The notes beneath the pieces were generated by a model. That model was not told the DNA's origin, made no database searches, and worked only from the letters and a program-made list of their open reading frames with translations. DNA of 64,000 bases from Bacteroidota bacterium (GTDB lineage: Bacteria; Bacteroidota; Bacteroidia; Bacteroidales; P3). Made by a program: the position numbers and the translations under genes. The stretch spans positions 1 to 64,000 of the forward strand of contig JAFNAQ010000006.1 in NCBI GenBank assembly GCA_017860275.1, written 5' to 3'. Below, in pieces: positions 53,553 to 62,638 of the stretch (position 1 is the first letter of the stretch; every line of letters begins with the position of its first letter).

Positions 53553-53648
53553 ATGAATGATATAATATTATTTGCAACGCTTATTGTATTGGGTATTGCT
53601 TGTTTTGGCATCCTATATGCCAGTATTAAATGGTTTGAAAAAATTTAA
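53553..53648 (+). CDS. Single-span membrane microprotein upstream of kdpF
   Basis: 31 residues beginning MNDIILFATLIVLGI, one transmembrane helix, ending IKWFEKI. It starts right after the predicted sigma-54 promoter and ends 4 nt before kdpF. Size, one helix and operon place resemble KdpF itself, but the sequence is different, so the operon encodes two KdpF-like microproteins in a row. I have a vague memory of similar short peptides ending in FEKI in other Bacteroidota kdp operons. A role in stabilising or tuning the Kdp complex is inferred. Confidence 0.6.
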   Translation: MNDIILFATLIVLGIACFGILYASIKWFEKI

Positions 53649-53652
53649 AATT

Positions 53653-53733
53653 ATGTTTACTGCACTATTTATTTTAAGTATAGCTGTATTTGGCTATTTG
53701 GTTTATGTTCTTATTAAACCAGAAAAATTTTAA
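53653..53733 (+). CDS. kdpF: KdpF, small subunit of the potassium pump
   Basis: 26 residues (MFTALFILSIAVFGYLVYVL then IKPEKF), a single transmembrane helix followed by the YVLIKPEKF end typical of KdpF (E. coli ends YALINAEAF). KdpF stabilises the KdpABC complex. It ends 5 nt before the kdpA ATG. Confidence 0.85.
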   Translation: MFTALFILSIAVFGYLVYVLIKPEKF

Positions 53734-53738
53734 TCGAG

Positions 53739-55436
53739 ATGAAAACAGAAATTATTGGACTTTTACTACAGATAGGGTTAACCATTATGTTAAGCTATCC
53801 ACTAGGTTATTATATATCTAAGGTATATAAGGGGGAGAAAACATTTCTTGATTTTCTTTCTCCAATAGAAAATATGTTTTATCGCATATGTAGAATTGAC
53901 CCCAAGGAGAAAATGAATTGGAAGATTTTTTTAATTACTCTATTGACCGTTAATTTTGTTTGGTTTTTTTGGGGTATAATTTTGCTTGTAGCACAAGGTG
54001 TTTTGCCTCTGAATCCTGATGGAAATCCTAGCCAAAGCATATCTCAGGCTTTTAATACTTCAATTAGTTTTATGGTTAATTGTAATCTGCAACACTATAG
54101 TGGAGAAAGTGGATTGACTTATTTTACTCAATTATTTGTTATTATGCTTTTCCAGTTTATTACTGCTGCGACAGGTATGTCCGCTTTTGCTGCAATGTTA
54201 AAAGGGATGTCAGCAAAAACTACACATAATCTTGGTAATTTCTGGGTTTATCTTATTAAGAGTGTAACTAGAATTTTACTTCCATTATCTTTAATAGTTG
54301 GGTTTTTGATTATTATTGGAGGTGTTCCTATGAGTTTTGAAGGAAAGCAAACTCTAACTACATTAGAAGGTCAAGAGCAAACTATTTCACAAGGACCTGT
54401 TGCAGCCGTGGTTGCAATTAAACAGTTAGGAACAAATGGTGGTGGATTTTATGGTGCAAACTCAGCTCATCCACTTGAGAATCCTTCTTATTTTACAAAT
54501 ATGATAGAAGGTATTGCAATTATGCTTCTACCAATGGCATTTATTTGGACTTTAGGTTTTTATATTAAAAAACATAGGTTTGCCTTGGGCATATTTCTGG
54601 TAATGCTATTGCCTTATCTTTCTTCTGTTTCTATTGCAGTAGGGCAAGAAATGAGGGGTAATCCGAAAATTGAAGAGATGGGGATTTCTCAACATTCGGG
54701 TAGTATGGAGGGAAAGGAAATAAGGATAGGAGCAGGAGCAACCGCTCTTTGGGCTATGTCAACAACTGTAACATCTAATGGTTCTGTAAATGGAATGCAC
54801 GATAGTTTAACTCCTTTATCAGGAATGCTTGCTATCTTAAATATGCAAGTGAATTGTTGGTTTGGAGGAGTTGGTGTTGGGTTTATGAATTACTATATTT
54901 TCATCATTATTGCAGTTTTTCTCAGTGGACTCATGGTAGGACGAACCCCTGAATTTCTAGGAAAGAAAATTGAAGCAAAAGAAATGAAGATAGCCATCAT
55001 TATTACACTACTTCATCCTTTCTTGATATTATGTGGAACTGCAATTGCAAGTTATTTAGCTGTTTCTGACCCGCAACTTGCATCGGCGTGGTTGGCAAAT
55101 CCATCTTTTCATGGACTTAGTGAAATGTTTTATGAGTTTACTTCTTCTTCTGCCAATAATGGTTCGGGTTTTGAAGGACTGGGTGATAATACTAATTTTT
55201 GGAATATATCAACAGGGATAGTGTTGATTATTAGTAGATACCTCCCGATTATTGGGCAAATAGCTATAGTTGGTTTATTAGCATCAAAAAAATATATTCC
55301 CGAAAGTGCAGGTACTCTGAAAACAGATACATCAACATTTGCATTAATGACATTTGTAGTTATTATTATTATAGCGGCATTGGCGTTCTTTCCTGCACTT
55401 ACATTAGGTCCTATTGCTGAGTATTTAAATTTATAA
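53739..55436 (+). CDS. kdpA: Potassium-transporting ATPase subunit A
   Basis: 565 residues, the usual length. KdpA is the channel-like subunit of the Kdp pump that selects and passes K+ across the inner membrane. Seen: ten or so transmembrane segments and the four pore-loop regions that form the selectivity filter, e.g. SISFMVNCNLQHYSGE, KQLGTNGGGFYGANSAHP, TSNGSVNGMHDSLTP and ANNGSGFEGLGDN. kdpB follows after 6 nt. Intact. Confidence 0.95.
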   Translation: MKTEIIGLLLQIGLTIMLSYPLGYYISKVYKGEKTFLDFLSPIENMFYRICRIDPKEKMNWKIFLITLLTVNFVWFFWGIILLVAQGVLPLNPDGNPSQSISQAFNTSISFMVNCNLQHYSGESGLTYFTQLFVIMLFQFITAATGMSAFAAMLKGMSAKTTHNLGNFWVYLIKSVTRILLPLSLIVGFLIIIGGVPMSFEGKQTLTTLEGQEQTISQGPVAAVVAIKQLGTNGGGFYGANSAHPLENPSYFTNMIEGIAIMLLPMAFIWTLGFYIKKHRFALGIFLVMLLPYLSSVSIAVGQEMRGNPKIEEMGISQHSGSMEGKEIRIGAGATALWAMSTTVTSNGSVNGMHDSLTPLSGMLAILNMQVNCWFGGVGVGFMNYYIFIIIAVFLSGLMVGRTPEFLGKKIEAKEMKIAIIITLLHPFLILCGTAIASYLAVSDPQLASAWLANPSFHGLSEMFYEFTSSSANNGSGFEGLGDNTNFWNISTGIVLIISRYLPIIGQIAIVGLLASKKYIPESAGTLKTDTSTFALMTFVVIIIIAALAFFPALTLGPIAEYLNL

Positions 55437-55442
55437 TTCAAT

Positions 55443-57473
55443 ATGAAAAAGGAAAATCATTTTATCACTCCCGATCAACTAAAATTTTGTTTAAAAGAGT
55501 CATTAGTTAAGCTCAATCCAAAAACAATGGCTCGTAACCCAATAATGTTTACGGTACTTATTTCGACAAGTATCATGTTTATTATTTCAATTTTAGTCCT
55601 TTTTGGGTATAAGAATCAAGGTTCTTTTGTATATAATTTTTTAGTATTTAGTATCCTGCTTATTACCATTTTGTTTGCAAATTTTGCAGAAGCAATTGCA
55701 GAGGCTCGTGGAAAGGCTCAAGCTGAAAGTTTACGTAAGACGCGTGAGGAAACTCCAGCAAAAAAAATAGTTGATGGGAAAATTATAAATATTAGTAGCT
55801 CTTTATTGAAGAAGGGAGATATATTTGAATGTAGCATAGGTGATATTATCCCTTCAGATGGAGAGATTGTTGAAGGAATTGCATCAATAGATGAAAGTGC
55901 AATTACAGGGGAATCAGCACCAGTAATCAGAGAGGCAGGAGGAGATAAAACTTCAGTTACAGGAGGTACAAAAGTACTCTCAGATCATATAATAGTTAGG
56001 GTTACAGCTCAACCAGGAGAGAGTTTCTTAGATAAGATGATTGCACTTGTTGAAGGTGCATCTCGTCAAAAGAGTCCAAATGAGATTGCATTAACTATTT
56101 TGCTTTCAGGATTTACTCTAGTATTTGTTATTGTTTGCGTTACATTAAAGCCTTTTGCTGATTATACAGGAACTACGATTACCATTGCTTCGCTTGTCTC
56201 TTTGTTCGTATGTTTAATTCCAACAACTATAGGTGGACTATTATCTGCTATAGGTATTGCTGGTATGGATAGGGCACTTAGAGCAAATGTTATTACAAAG
56301 TCGGGCAAAGCAGTTGAAACAGCAGGCGATATAGATACATTATTATTGGATAAAACAGGAACTATTACTATTGGAAATAGAAAGGCTACAAATTTCTATG
56401 CTATTAATTCCAATAATCTAAATGAATTTATTGATGCTTGCATACTCGCTTCAATTTCAGACCAAACTCCAGAAGGAAAATCTATTGTTGAATTGGGTAG
56501 AAATCAGGGATTCATTGCCGATCAGAGTGCTTTGATAGGGTGTAAATGGATTGAGTTTTCAGCACAGACTAAGTGTTCAGGTGTAGAATTAAGAAATGGA
56601 GTAACCATAGTCAAAGGAGCAATGGAAGCAATATGCCAAATCATAGAATCTAATAATAAAGTTTTTCCAAATTATGCAAGGGAGATTTCACACAAAATAG
56701 CAGAAAATGGAGGAACTCCTCTTGTATTAGCAATGGATAACGATGTTATGGGTGTAATAGAATTGCAAGATATAATAAAACCTGGGATTCAAGATCGCTT
56801 TGAAAGACTTAGAAAAATGGGGGTTAAAACAGTTATGGTTACAGGAGATAATGCCCTAACAGCTCAATATATTGCAAATAAGGCTGGTGTTGATGATTTT
56901 ATTGCCGAAGCAAAACCAGAAGATAAAATGGAATATATTCGCAATGAACAAAGTAACGGGAAATTGGTTGCTATGATGGGGGATGGGACAAATGATGCTC
57001 CTGCTTTAGCTCAGGCAGATGTTGGAGTTGCAATGAATAGTGGTACTCAAGCAGCAAAAGAAGCCGGAAATATGGTTGATTTGGATAATGACCCGACCAA
57101 ACTTATTGAAATTGTAGAGATAGGAAAACAATTGCTAATGACAAGAGGTACGTTGACAACTTTCAGTATAGCCAATGACGTTGCTAAGTATTTTGCAATT
57201 GTTCCTGCACTTTTTATGAGTTCAATACCAGCATTAAAAGCATTGAATGTTATGAATTTAAGTTCACCTGAGTCAGCAATTCTTTCGGCAGTTATATTTA
57301 ATGCATTAATTATTCCTGCACTTATCCCTCTTGCATTAAAGGGTGTTCAATATAAACCAATAGGAGCATCTGCAATATTACGTAGAAACCTATTTATCTA
57401 TGGTTTAGGGGGAGCAATAGTTCCATTTATAGGTATAAAATTAATAGATATGGCAATTGCCACAATACTTTAA
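55443..57473 (+). CDS. kdpB: Potassium-transporting ATPase subunit B
   Basis: 676 residues. The P-type ATPase subunit that drives the Kdp pump. Seen: the actuator TGES motif (AITGESAPV), the phosphorylation site DKTGT (about Asp303), the KGA nucleotide-site motif (VKGAMEA) and the hinge [16 protein letters not shown]; about seven transmembrane helices. The TGES serine that is phosphorylated for inhibition in E. coli KdpB is present. Intact; kdpC follows after 5 nt. Confidence 0.95.
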   Translation: MKKENHFITPDQLKFCLKESLVKLNPKTMARNPIMFTVLISTSIMFIISILVLFGYKNQGSFVYNFLVFSILLITILFANFAEAIAEARGKAQAESLRKTREETPAKKIVDGKIINISSSLLKKGDIFECSIGDIIPSDGEIVEGIASIDESAITGESAPVIREAGGDKTSVTGGTKVLSDHIIVRVTAQPGESFLDKMIALVEGASRQKSPNEIALTILLSGFTLVFVIVCVTLKPFADYTGTTITIASLVSLFVCLIPTTIGGLLSAIGIAGMDRALRANVITKSGKAVETAGDIDTLLLDKTGTITIGNRKATNFYAINSNNLNEFIDACILASISDQTPEGKSIVELGRNQGFIADQSALIGCKWIEFSAQTKCSGVELRNGVTIVKGAMEAICQIIESNNKVFPNYAREISHKIAENGGTPLVLAMDNDVMGVIELQDIIKPGIQDRFERLRKMGVKTVMVTGDNALTAQYIANKAGVDDFIAEAKPEDKMEYIRNEQSNGKLVAMMGDGTNDAPALAQADVGVAMNSGTQAAKEAGNMVDLDNDPTKLIEIVEIGKQLLMTRGTLTTFSIANDVAKYFAIVPALFMSSIPALKALNVMNLSSPESAILSAVIFNALIIPALIPLALKGVQYKPIGASAILRRNLFIYGLGGAIVPFIGIKLIDMAIATIL

Positions 57474-57478
57474 TAATC

Positions 57479-58039
57479 ATGAAAAATTTAATAATATCAA
57501 TAAAAATAACGATTCTGTTCTGTATAACACTATTACTTGCATATGTATTAGTACTTTGGTTATTTGCAGGATTATCAACTCCTAATTTTGGTAAGGTAAA
57601 TACTATCAAAGCAAATAATAAGATAGTAGGAGTAGAGAATATTGGACAGAACTTTAGTTCAGAAAAGTATTTTTGGTCTCGTCCTTCTGCCGTAAATTAT
57701 AATGGTAGTGGTTCAGGAGGGAGTAATAAAGGGGTGACAAATCCTAACTATCTAAGAGATGTTTCATCAAGAATTGACAGCTTTCTTATCCATCACCCTT
57801 ACCTTAAAAAATCTGAAGTTCCATCAGAAATGGTGACTGCAAGTGGTAGTGGATTAGACCCTCATATAACAATAGAATCTGCTTATTTGCAAGTAATACG
57901 AGTTGCTAAAGCAAGAAAAGTAAAACCTGATGAAATTAAGAATATCATAGACTCAGTGATTGAAACTCCAATAATTGGTATTTCAGTAATCAATGTCTTA
58001 AAGCTTAATATAGCAATGGATAGCAAATTAAATAAATAA
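57479..58039 (+). CDS. kdpC: Potassium-transporting ATPase subunit C
   Basis: 186 residues. One N-terminal transmembrane helix (about 8-30), then the periplasmic domain with the family landmarks FSSEKYFWSRPSAVNYNGSGSGGSN, MVTASGSGLDPHIT and the C-terminal VNVLKLNIAMD. KdpC stabilises the KdpB-nucleotide state and the KdpA-KdpB contact. Intact; followed after 7 nt by kdpD. Confidence 0.95.
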   Translation: MKNLIISIKITILFCITLLLAYVLVLWLFAGLSTPNFGKVNTIKANNKIVGVENIGQNFSSEKYFWSRPSAVNYNGSGSGGSNKGVTNPNYLRDVSSRIDSFLIHHPYLKKSEVPSEMVTASGSGLDPHITIESAYLQVIRVAKARKVKPDEIKNIIDSVIETPIIGISVINVLKLNIAMDSKLNK

Positions 58040-58046
58040 TGTAATA

Positions 58047-59171
58047 ATGGAAGAATATCAACCTAATGTTCAGCACTTTTTAGATTTAATCAGAAAGTCT
58101 AGAAGAGGAAAATTTAAAGTATATATTGGAATGGTTGCAGGTGTGGGAAAAACATATAGAATGTTGCAAGAGGCTCATCAACTATCCGAAAATGGTGTAG
58201 ATATTCAAATAGGTTATATAGAAACACATAATAGAATTGAAACAGAAAAGCTAACTGAAGGTCTTACAATAATTCCACGTCAAAAGATTTATTATAAAGG
58301 GAAAGAATTGGAGGAAATGGATTTGGAGACCATATTAAGGATAAGACCAGAAATTATTATTGTTGACGAACTTGCTCATACAAATGTTAGTGGAAGTAAA
58401 AATGAAAAACGATGGCAGGATGTTCAAGATATTCTTGACGCAGGAATAAATGTAATTAGTGCAATAAATATCCAACATATTGAAAGCTTAAATCAAGAAG
58501 TAGAGAGTATTACTGGAATTGAGGTTGCTGAGCGAATACCAGATAGCGTATTGGTTATGGCAGATGAAGTAGTCAATATTGACCTTACAGCAGATGAATT
58601 AATATCTCGATTAAAAAGTGGAAAGATATATCAAGCTGATAAAATAGATTTAGCCCTATCAAACTTTTTTAAGTCTGAAAATATTCTTCAACTTAGAGAA
58701 TTGGCATTAAAGGAGGTTGCATTAAGGGTTGAAAAGAAAATTGAAATAGAAATTCCTCATAGTATTGGTCTGCGCCATGAAAGATTCCTTGCATGTATAA
58801 GTAGCAAACCTAAAAGCCCTAAAAGGATAATTCGTAAGACAGCAAGACTTTCAACACATTACAATTCGACATTTTCTGTTCTTTATGTAAAAACACCTAG
58901 AGAGAGTTCTGATAAAATTAGTCTTGCATCTCAACGTTATTTGATAAATCATTTTAAACTGGCAACAGAATTAGGAGGAGATATTATTCAGATTGATGCT
59001 CCTGATGTTATTACTGGAATTATAGAAGTATGTAAAACAAGACAGATAAGTACGGTATGTATAGGAAAACCAGAAATAAAGGTTTGGAATCTAATAGTAT
59101 CAGCCTTTAGATACAGGTATCTTTTTAATTCATTAGCAAAATCAAATATTGACCTTATAATTTTATCATAA
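58047..59171 (+). CDS. kdpD: Short KdpD: sensor/USP half without kinase
   Basis: 374 residues against about 890 in E. coli KdpD. Seen: the KdpD N-terminal domain (about 15-225) with Walker A GMVAGVGKTYRM and the EIIIVDELAHTN motif, then a universal-stress-protein-like domain (about 245-374, FLACISSKPKSPKRI ... STVCIGKP). The four membrane helices and the HisKA/HATPase kinase half are absent, and no remnant is seen: the downstream gene is a different type of kinase. So it probably acts as a soluble cytoplasmic regulator (the KdpD N-terminus and USP domain sense ligands such as ATP or c-di-AMP in other bacteria) of the kinase at 59177, 5 nt downstream. Confidence 0.85.
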   Translation: MEEYQPNVQHFLDLIRKSRRGKFKVYIGMVAGVGKTYRMLQEAHQLSENGVDIQIGYIETHNRIETEKLTEGLTIIPRQKIYYKGKELEEMDLETILRIRPEIIIVDELAHTNVSGSKNEKRWQDVQDILDAGINVISAINIQHIESLNQEVESITGIEVAERIPDSVLVMADEVVNIDLTADELISRLKSGKIYQADKIDLALSNFFKSENILQLRELALKEVALRVEKKIEIEIPHSIGLRHERFLACISSKPKSPKRIIRKTARLSTHYNSTFSVLYVKTPRESSDKISLASQRYLINHFKLATELGGDIIQIDAPDVITGIIEVCKTRQISTVCIGKPEIKVWNLIVSAFRYRYLFNSLAKSNIDLIILS

Positions 59172-59176
59172 AAGTA

Positions 59177-60865
59177 ATGAAAATAAAAAACAAACTAACA
59201 TATTCAATTGGTTCCCTTTTTGTGGTAATAATCTTACTCGGATTATTTTCAGTATCATACATTATAAAGATGAAGCAGGATACGGAAAATATTTTAGTTG
59301 ATAATTATAATTCTGTAAAATATGCACAACAAATGCAAGATGCATTAAATAATTATTTGCAAGATAGTAATTCTATTTTAGCCTTTGAAAAAAGTATGAA
59401 ATTACAAGAAGATAATATTACAGAACCTTATGAAAAACAAGTTACAGAGAGTTTAGTTAATCAGTATAATTTATATAAGAAAAATCCCGACCAGACTAAT
59501 TTTGTTCTTCTTAATAAGTCTATAAATACAATTATTCTAATAAATATATCTTCAATATCACGCAAGGCAGAGGTCGCAAAGACCACGGCTAATTCAGCAA
59601 TGTTATGGATAGTTGTTTTATCCGTATTTAGTGCTATTGTGGCAATGGTTATGCTTGTCCGCTTTCCAAAGTCATTTACTCGTCCAATAAAAGAACTTAC
59701 AGAGGGGATAATAAGTGTATCAAATCAAAATTACGATAGTCGATTAAATTTTGATAAAGATTCAGAATTTGGAGAAGTTGCTATTTCATTTAATAGTATG
59801 GCAGAACAAATAGCGACATTCAAAGAAAGTAGCCTCACAAAAATAATAGCGACAAAACTTTATTTGGAATTAATAATTAACTCAATAGATGAACCAATAA
59901 TTTGTTTAGATAATCAAAAAAATGTCTTATTCGTAAATAATGAAGCTATAAAAATTTTAAATATTGATTATGATAAAATAATAAATCAGTCAGCTTTAGA
60001 TATTAGTTTAAAGAATGATTTATTTCGTAGACTTATTAGAGAATTGGATTCAGATTTAGTAAAAGATGAACCTTTAAAAATATATTCAAATAATAAGGAA
60101 AGCTATTTCCAAGTACGATATGTAACAACAACTAATAATACAGGGACAGTAATCCTTTTATCAAATATTACCAAATACAAGGAATTAGATAATGCTAAAA
60201 CAAATTTTATTTCAATTATTTCACACGAATTAAAGACTCCTGTTTCTGCAATAATGATGAGTCTAAAATTACTTGAAGATAAAAGAATAGGAGAAATGAA
60301 TGAAGAACAATTGTCATTATCTAAAAGTATTCGTGAAAATAGTGATAGATTATTGATAATAATTGGAGAATTATTAAAGATGACTCAGGTTGAAACGGGT
60401 AAACTTCAATTAAATCCTAAGGTAACAAAACCAATAGAATTAATAAATTATGCTGTAAATGCCACAAGAGTGTTGGCAGATAAATTTGGATGTAATATAG
60501 AAATAGAATATCCAGACAAATTACCAAAATTATTTGTTGATAGCGAAAAAATAGCATGGGTGGTAACGAACCTATTATCAAATGCAATACATTATTCCAA
60601 CGAAAATGCACGAATAATTGTTGGAGCCCGACAAGTTGACAAAAATATAGAAATATATATTCAGGACTTTGGAAAAGGGATTGATTCAAGGTATCATCAG
60701 AGTATCTTTGATAGATATTTCCGTGTTCCAGGAACAAAGGTAAAAGGTAGTGGGCTAGGACTTGCAATTTCTAAAGATTTTATTGAAGCACATGGAGGCA
60801 CAATTAGGGTTGAAAGTGAAGTAGGCAAAGGAAGTAAATTTATTGCCTCATTAAGTATCCCATAA
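59177..60865 (+). CDS. HAMP-PAS sensor histidine kinase paired with short KdpD
   Basis: 562 residues. Seen: transmembrane helix 1 (about 10-30), an extracytoplasmic helical sensor region (about 32-140), transmembrane helix 2 (about 142-162), a HAMP linker (about 163-215), a PAS-type domain (about 230-335), HisKA with the phosphoacceptor His350 in ISHELKTP, and an HATPase domain with NLLSNAIHYS, DFGKGI and GSGLGLAIS. Complete kinase. It completes the kdp cluster and, with the NtrC-like regulator at 52080, should form the two-component system. The stop codon lies 3 bp before the ygiQ end on the other strand. Confidence 0.9.
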   Translation: MKIKNKLTYSIGSLFVVIILLGLFSVSYIIKMKQDTENILVDNYNSVKYAQQMQDALNNYLQDSNSILAFEKSMKLQEDNITEPYEKQVTESLVNQYNLYKKNPDQTNFVLLNKSINTIILINISSISRKAEVAKTTANSAMLWIVVLSVFSAIVAMVMLVRFPKSFTRPIKELTEGIISVSNQNYDSRLNFDKDSEFGEVAISFNSMAEQIATFKESSLTKIIATKLYLELIINSIDEPIICLDNQKNVLFVNNEAIKILNIDYDKIINQSALDISLKNDLFRRLIRELDSDLVKDEPLKIYSNNKESYFQVRYVTTTNNTGTVILLSNITKYKELDNAKTNFISIISHELKTPVSAIMMSLKLLEDKRIGEMNEEQLSLSKSIRENSDRLLIIIGELLKMTQVETGKLQLNPKVTKPIELINYAVNATRVLADKFGCNIEIEYPDKLPKLFVDSEKIAWVVTNLLSNAIHYSNENARIIVGARQVDKNIEIYIQDFGKGIDSRYHQSIFDRYFRVPGTKVKGSGLGLAISKDFIEAHGGTIRVESEVGKGSKFIASLSIP

Positions 60866-60868
60866 CTT

Positions 60869-62638
60869 TTATTTTTTCCACCAGAAGAAGGCGGCGTTTT
60901 GTTTTTGTTTGTCTTCTTTGGTTTTGGCTGAGTATATCTTTTTTGCTTCGGAGTTCTTGGCTTTTGGGTTTAGGGATATTATATCGTAGCCTGTGTAATA
61001 GGTTTCGGTTGCAATGGTCATTGGAGTAGGGGTGAAGTCTTGAACCTGCTCTAGGCGGTAGCCTAATTCCTTTGTCTTTTGCGCAAGAAGCTGCATATCC
61101 TTTGTTGTGCAAGAAGGGTGTGAGGAGATAAAATAAGGTATTAGCTGCTGCTTTAGATTATATTTCTTATTAAGAGAATCAAACCACTTCTTTAATTCAA
61201 CGAATTGTGAGAATGAAGGCTTACGCATCTGCTTAAGTACAGAATCTTCGGTATGCTCTGGCGCAACCTTTAGTCTTCCACTAACATGATGCTCAAAAAG
61301 AGTTTCAAAATATTCCTTGCAATGATTATTATCCTTCTTATCCTTGCTAAGAAGTGAAGGGATAAACATATCGTATCTAACACCACTGCCAATAAAAGCC
61401 TTCTTAATATAGGGAAGAGAGCGAACCTTTGAATATAAATCGAGTAGAGGTTTATGATTATAGTTAAGGTTTGGACAAATTACTGGATAAATACACGAAG
61501 CCTTTGAACATTTCTGACATAAAGAAAGATCTTTACCCTGCATCTTATACATATTTGCAGAAGGACCACCAAGGTCGGAAAGATACCCCTTGAAGTCATT
61601 CATCTTTGAGATAATCTCTACTTCTTTTAATATTGAGCCCTCTGTTCTTGAGATAATCTGTTTCCCTTGATGAGCAACGATTGTGCAGAAGGCACAGCCT
61701 CCAAAACAACCTCTATGAATATTTACAGAATGTTTAATCATCTCAAAGGCAGGAATAGCTCCACGCTTAATATATTTTGGATGAGGAGCTCTCTCGTAGG
61801 GTAACTCGTAGCTATTGTCTAAATCTTTTGTAGAGAAATTTGGGTCAAAAGGATTGATGATAACATATTTCTCTGAGTGCTTTTGTATAAGCCTTTCTCC
61901 GATAATCTTATTGGAAGTGTTCTCAATAATCTTAATTGACCTTGCTTGGTTGAACTTATCTTCAAGACATTCCTCAAAGGAAGGAAGCTCGATTGTTGGG
62001 ATATTTTCAAGCGGGCCTTTTATTTCTTTGGTTTTTGAAATAAAACCAGTCTGGTAAATATCGTTTATTTCGGAAATACTCTCTCCATTATTTAGTCTAT
62101 TTGCTATTTCGACAATTGTTCTTTCACCCATTCCATAGACAAGCATATCTGCCTTGCTATCTATAAGAATTGAGGGTTTTAGACTTTCTGACCAATAATC
62201 ATAATGGACATTCCTTCTCATGCTAGCCTCAATACCTCCAATAATTACTGGAGTATCGGGATAAATCTCTTTAAGAATTTGTGAATAAATTGTTGTTGCA
62301 TAGTCGGGACGAAAGCCAGCCTCAGCCCCTGGAGTATATGCATCGTCGGAGCGAAGACGCTTGGAGGCAGTATAATGATTGACCATTGAATCCATGCAAC
62401 CAGAACTAATTCCAAAGAACAGTCTTGGCTTGCCTAGTTTCTTGAAGTCTCTAAGGTCATCACGCCAATTTGGCTGAGCAAGAATTGCAACACGATAACC
62501 TTGCGCCTCTAATGTTCTTGCAATAACAGCGTGACCAAAACCAGGATGGTCAACATAGGCATCACCACTAACAATGATAACATCTACGTAGTCCCATCCT
62601 CTTTGATCAATCTCTTTTTTTGTTATGGGTAAAAACAA
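60869..62638 (-). CDS. ygiQ: YgiQ-family radical SAM protein
   Basis: 589 residues. Seen: N-terminal UPF0313 region (WDYVDVIIVSGDAYVDHPGFG), a B12-like fold segment, the radical SAM cluster motif in GCFGGCAFC (about 307-315) preceded by HSVNIHR, followed by DLGGPSANMYKM and the cysteines CQKCSKASC. The family's reaction is unknown. Its ATG directly follows the hutH stop, so the two are co-transcribed. Its last 13 codons and stop are duplicated at 52008-52052, on the far side of the kdp cluster. The C-terminus (KQKQNAAFFWWKK) is Lys/Gln rich. Confidence 0.9.
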   Translation of the reverse strand: MFLPITKKEIDQRGWDYVDVIIVSGDAYVDHPGFGHAVIARTLEAQGYRVAILAQPNWRDDLRDFKKLGKPRLFFGISSGCMDSMVNHYTASKRLRSDDAYTPGAEAGFRPDYATTIYSQILKEIYPDTPVIIGGIEASMRRNVHYDYWSESLKPSILIDSKADMLVYGMGERTIVEIANRLNNGESISEINDIYQTGFISKTKEIKGPLENIPTIELPSFEECLEDKFNQARSIKIIENTSNKIIGERLIQKHSEKYVIINPFDPNFSTKDLDNSYELPYERAPHPKYIKRGAIPAFEMIKHSVNIHRGCFGGCAFCTIVAHQGKQIISRTEGSILKEVEIISKMNDFKGYLSDLGGPSANMYKMQGKDLSLCQKCSKASCIYPVICPNLNYNHKPLLDLYSKVRSLPYIKKAFIGSGVRYDMFIPSLLSKDKKDNNHCKEYFETLFEHHVSGRLKVAPEHTEDSVLKQMRKPSFSQFVELKKWFDSLNKKYNLKQQLIPYFISSHPSCTTKDMQLLAQKTKELGYRLEQVQDFTPTPMTIATETYYTGYDIISLNPKAKNSEAKKIYSAKTKEDKQKQNAAFFWWKK

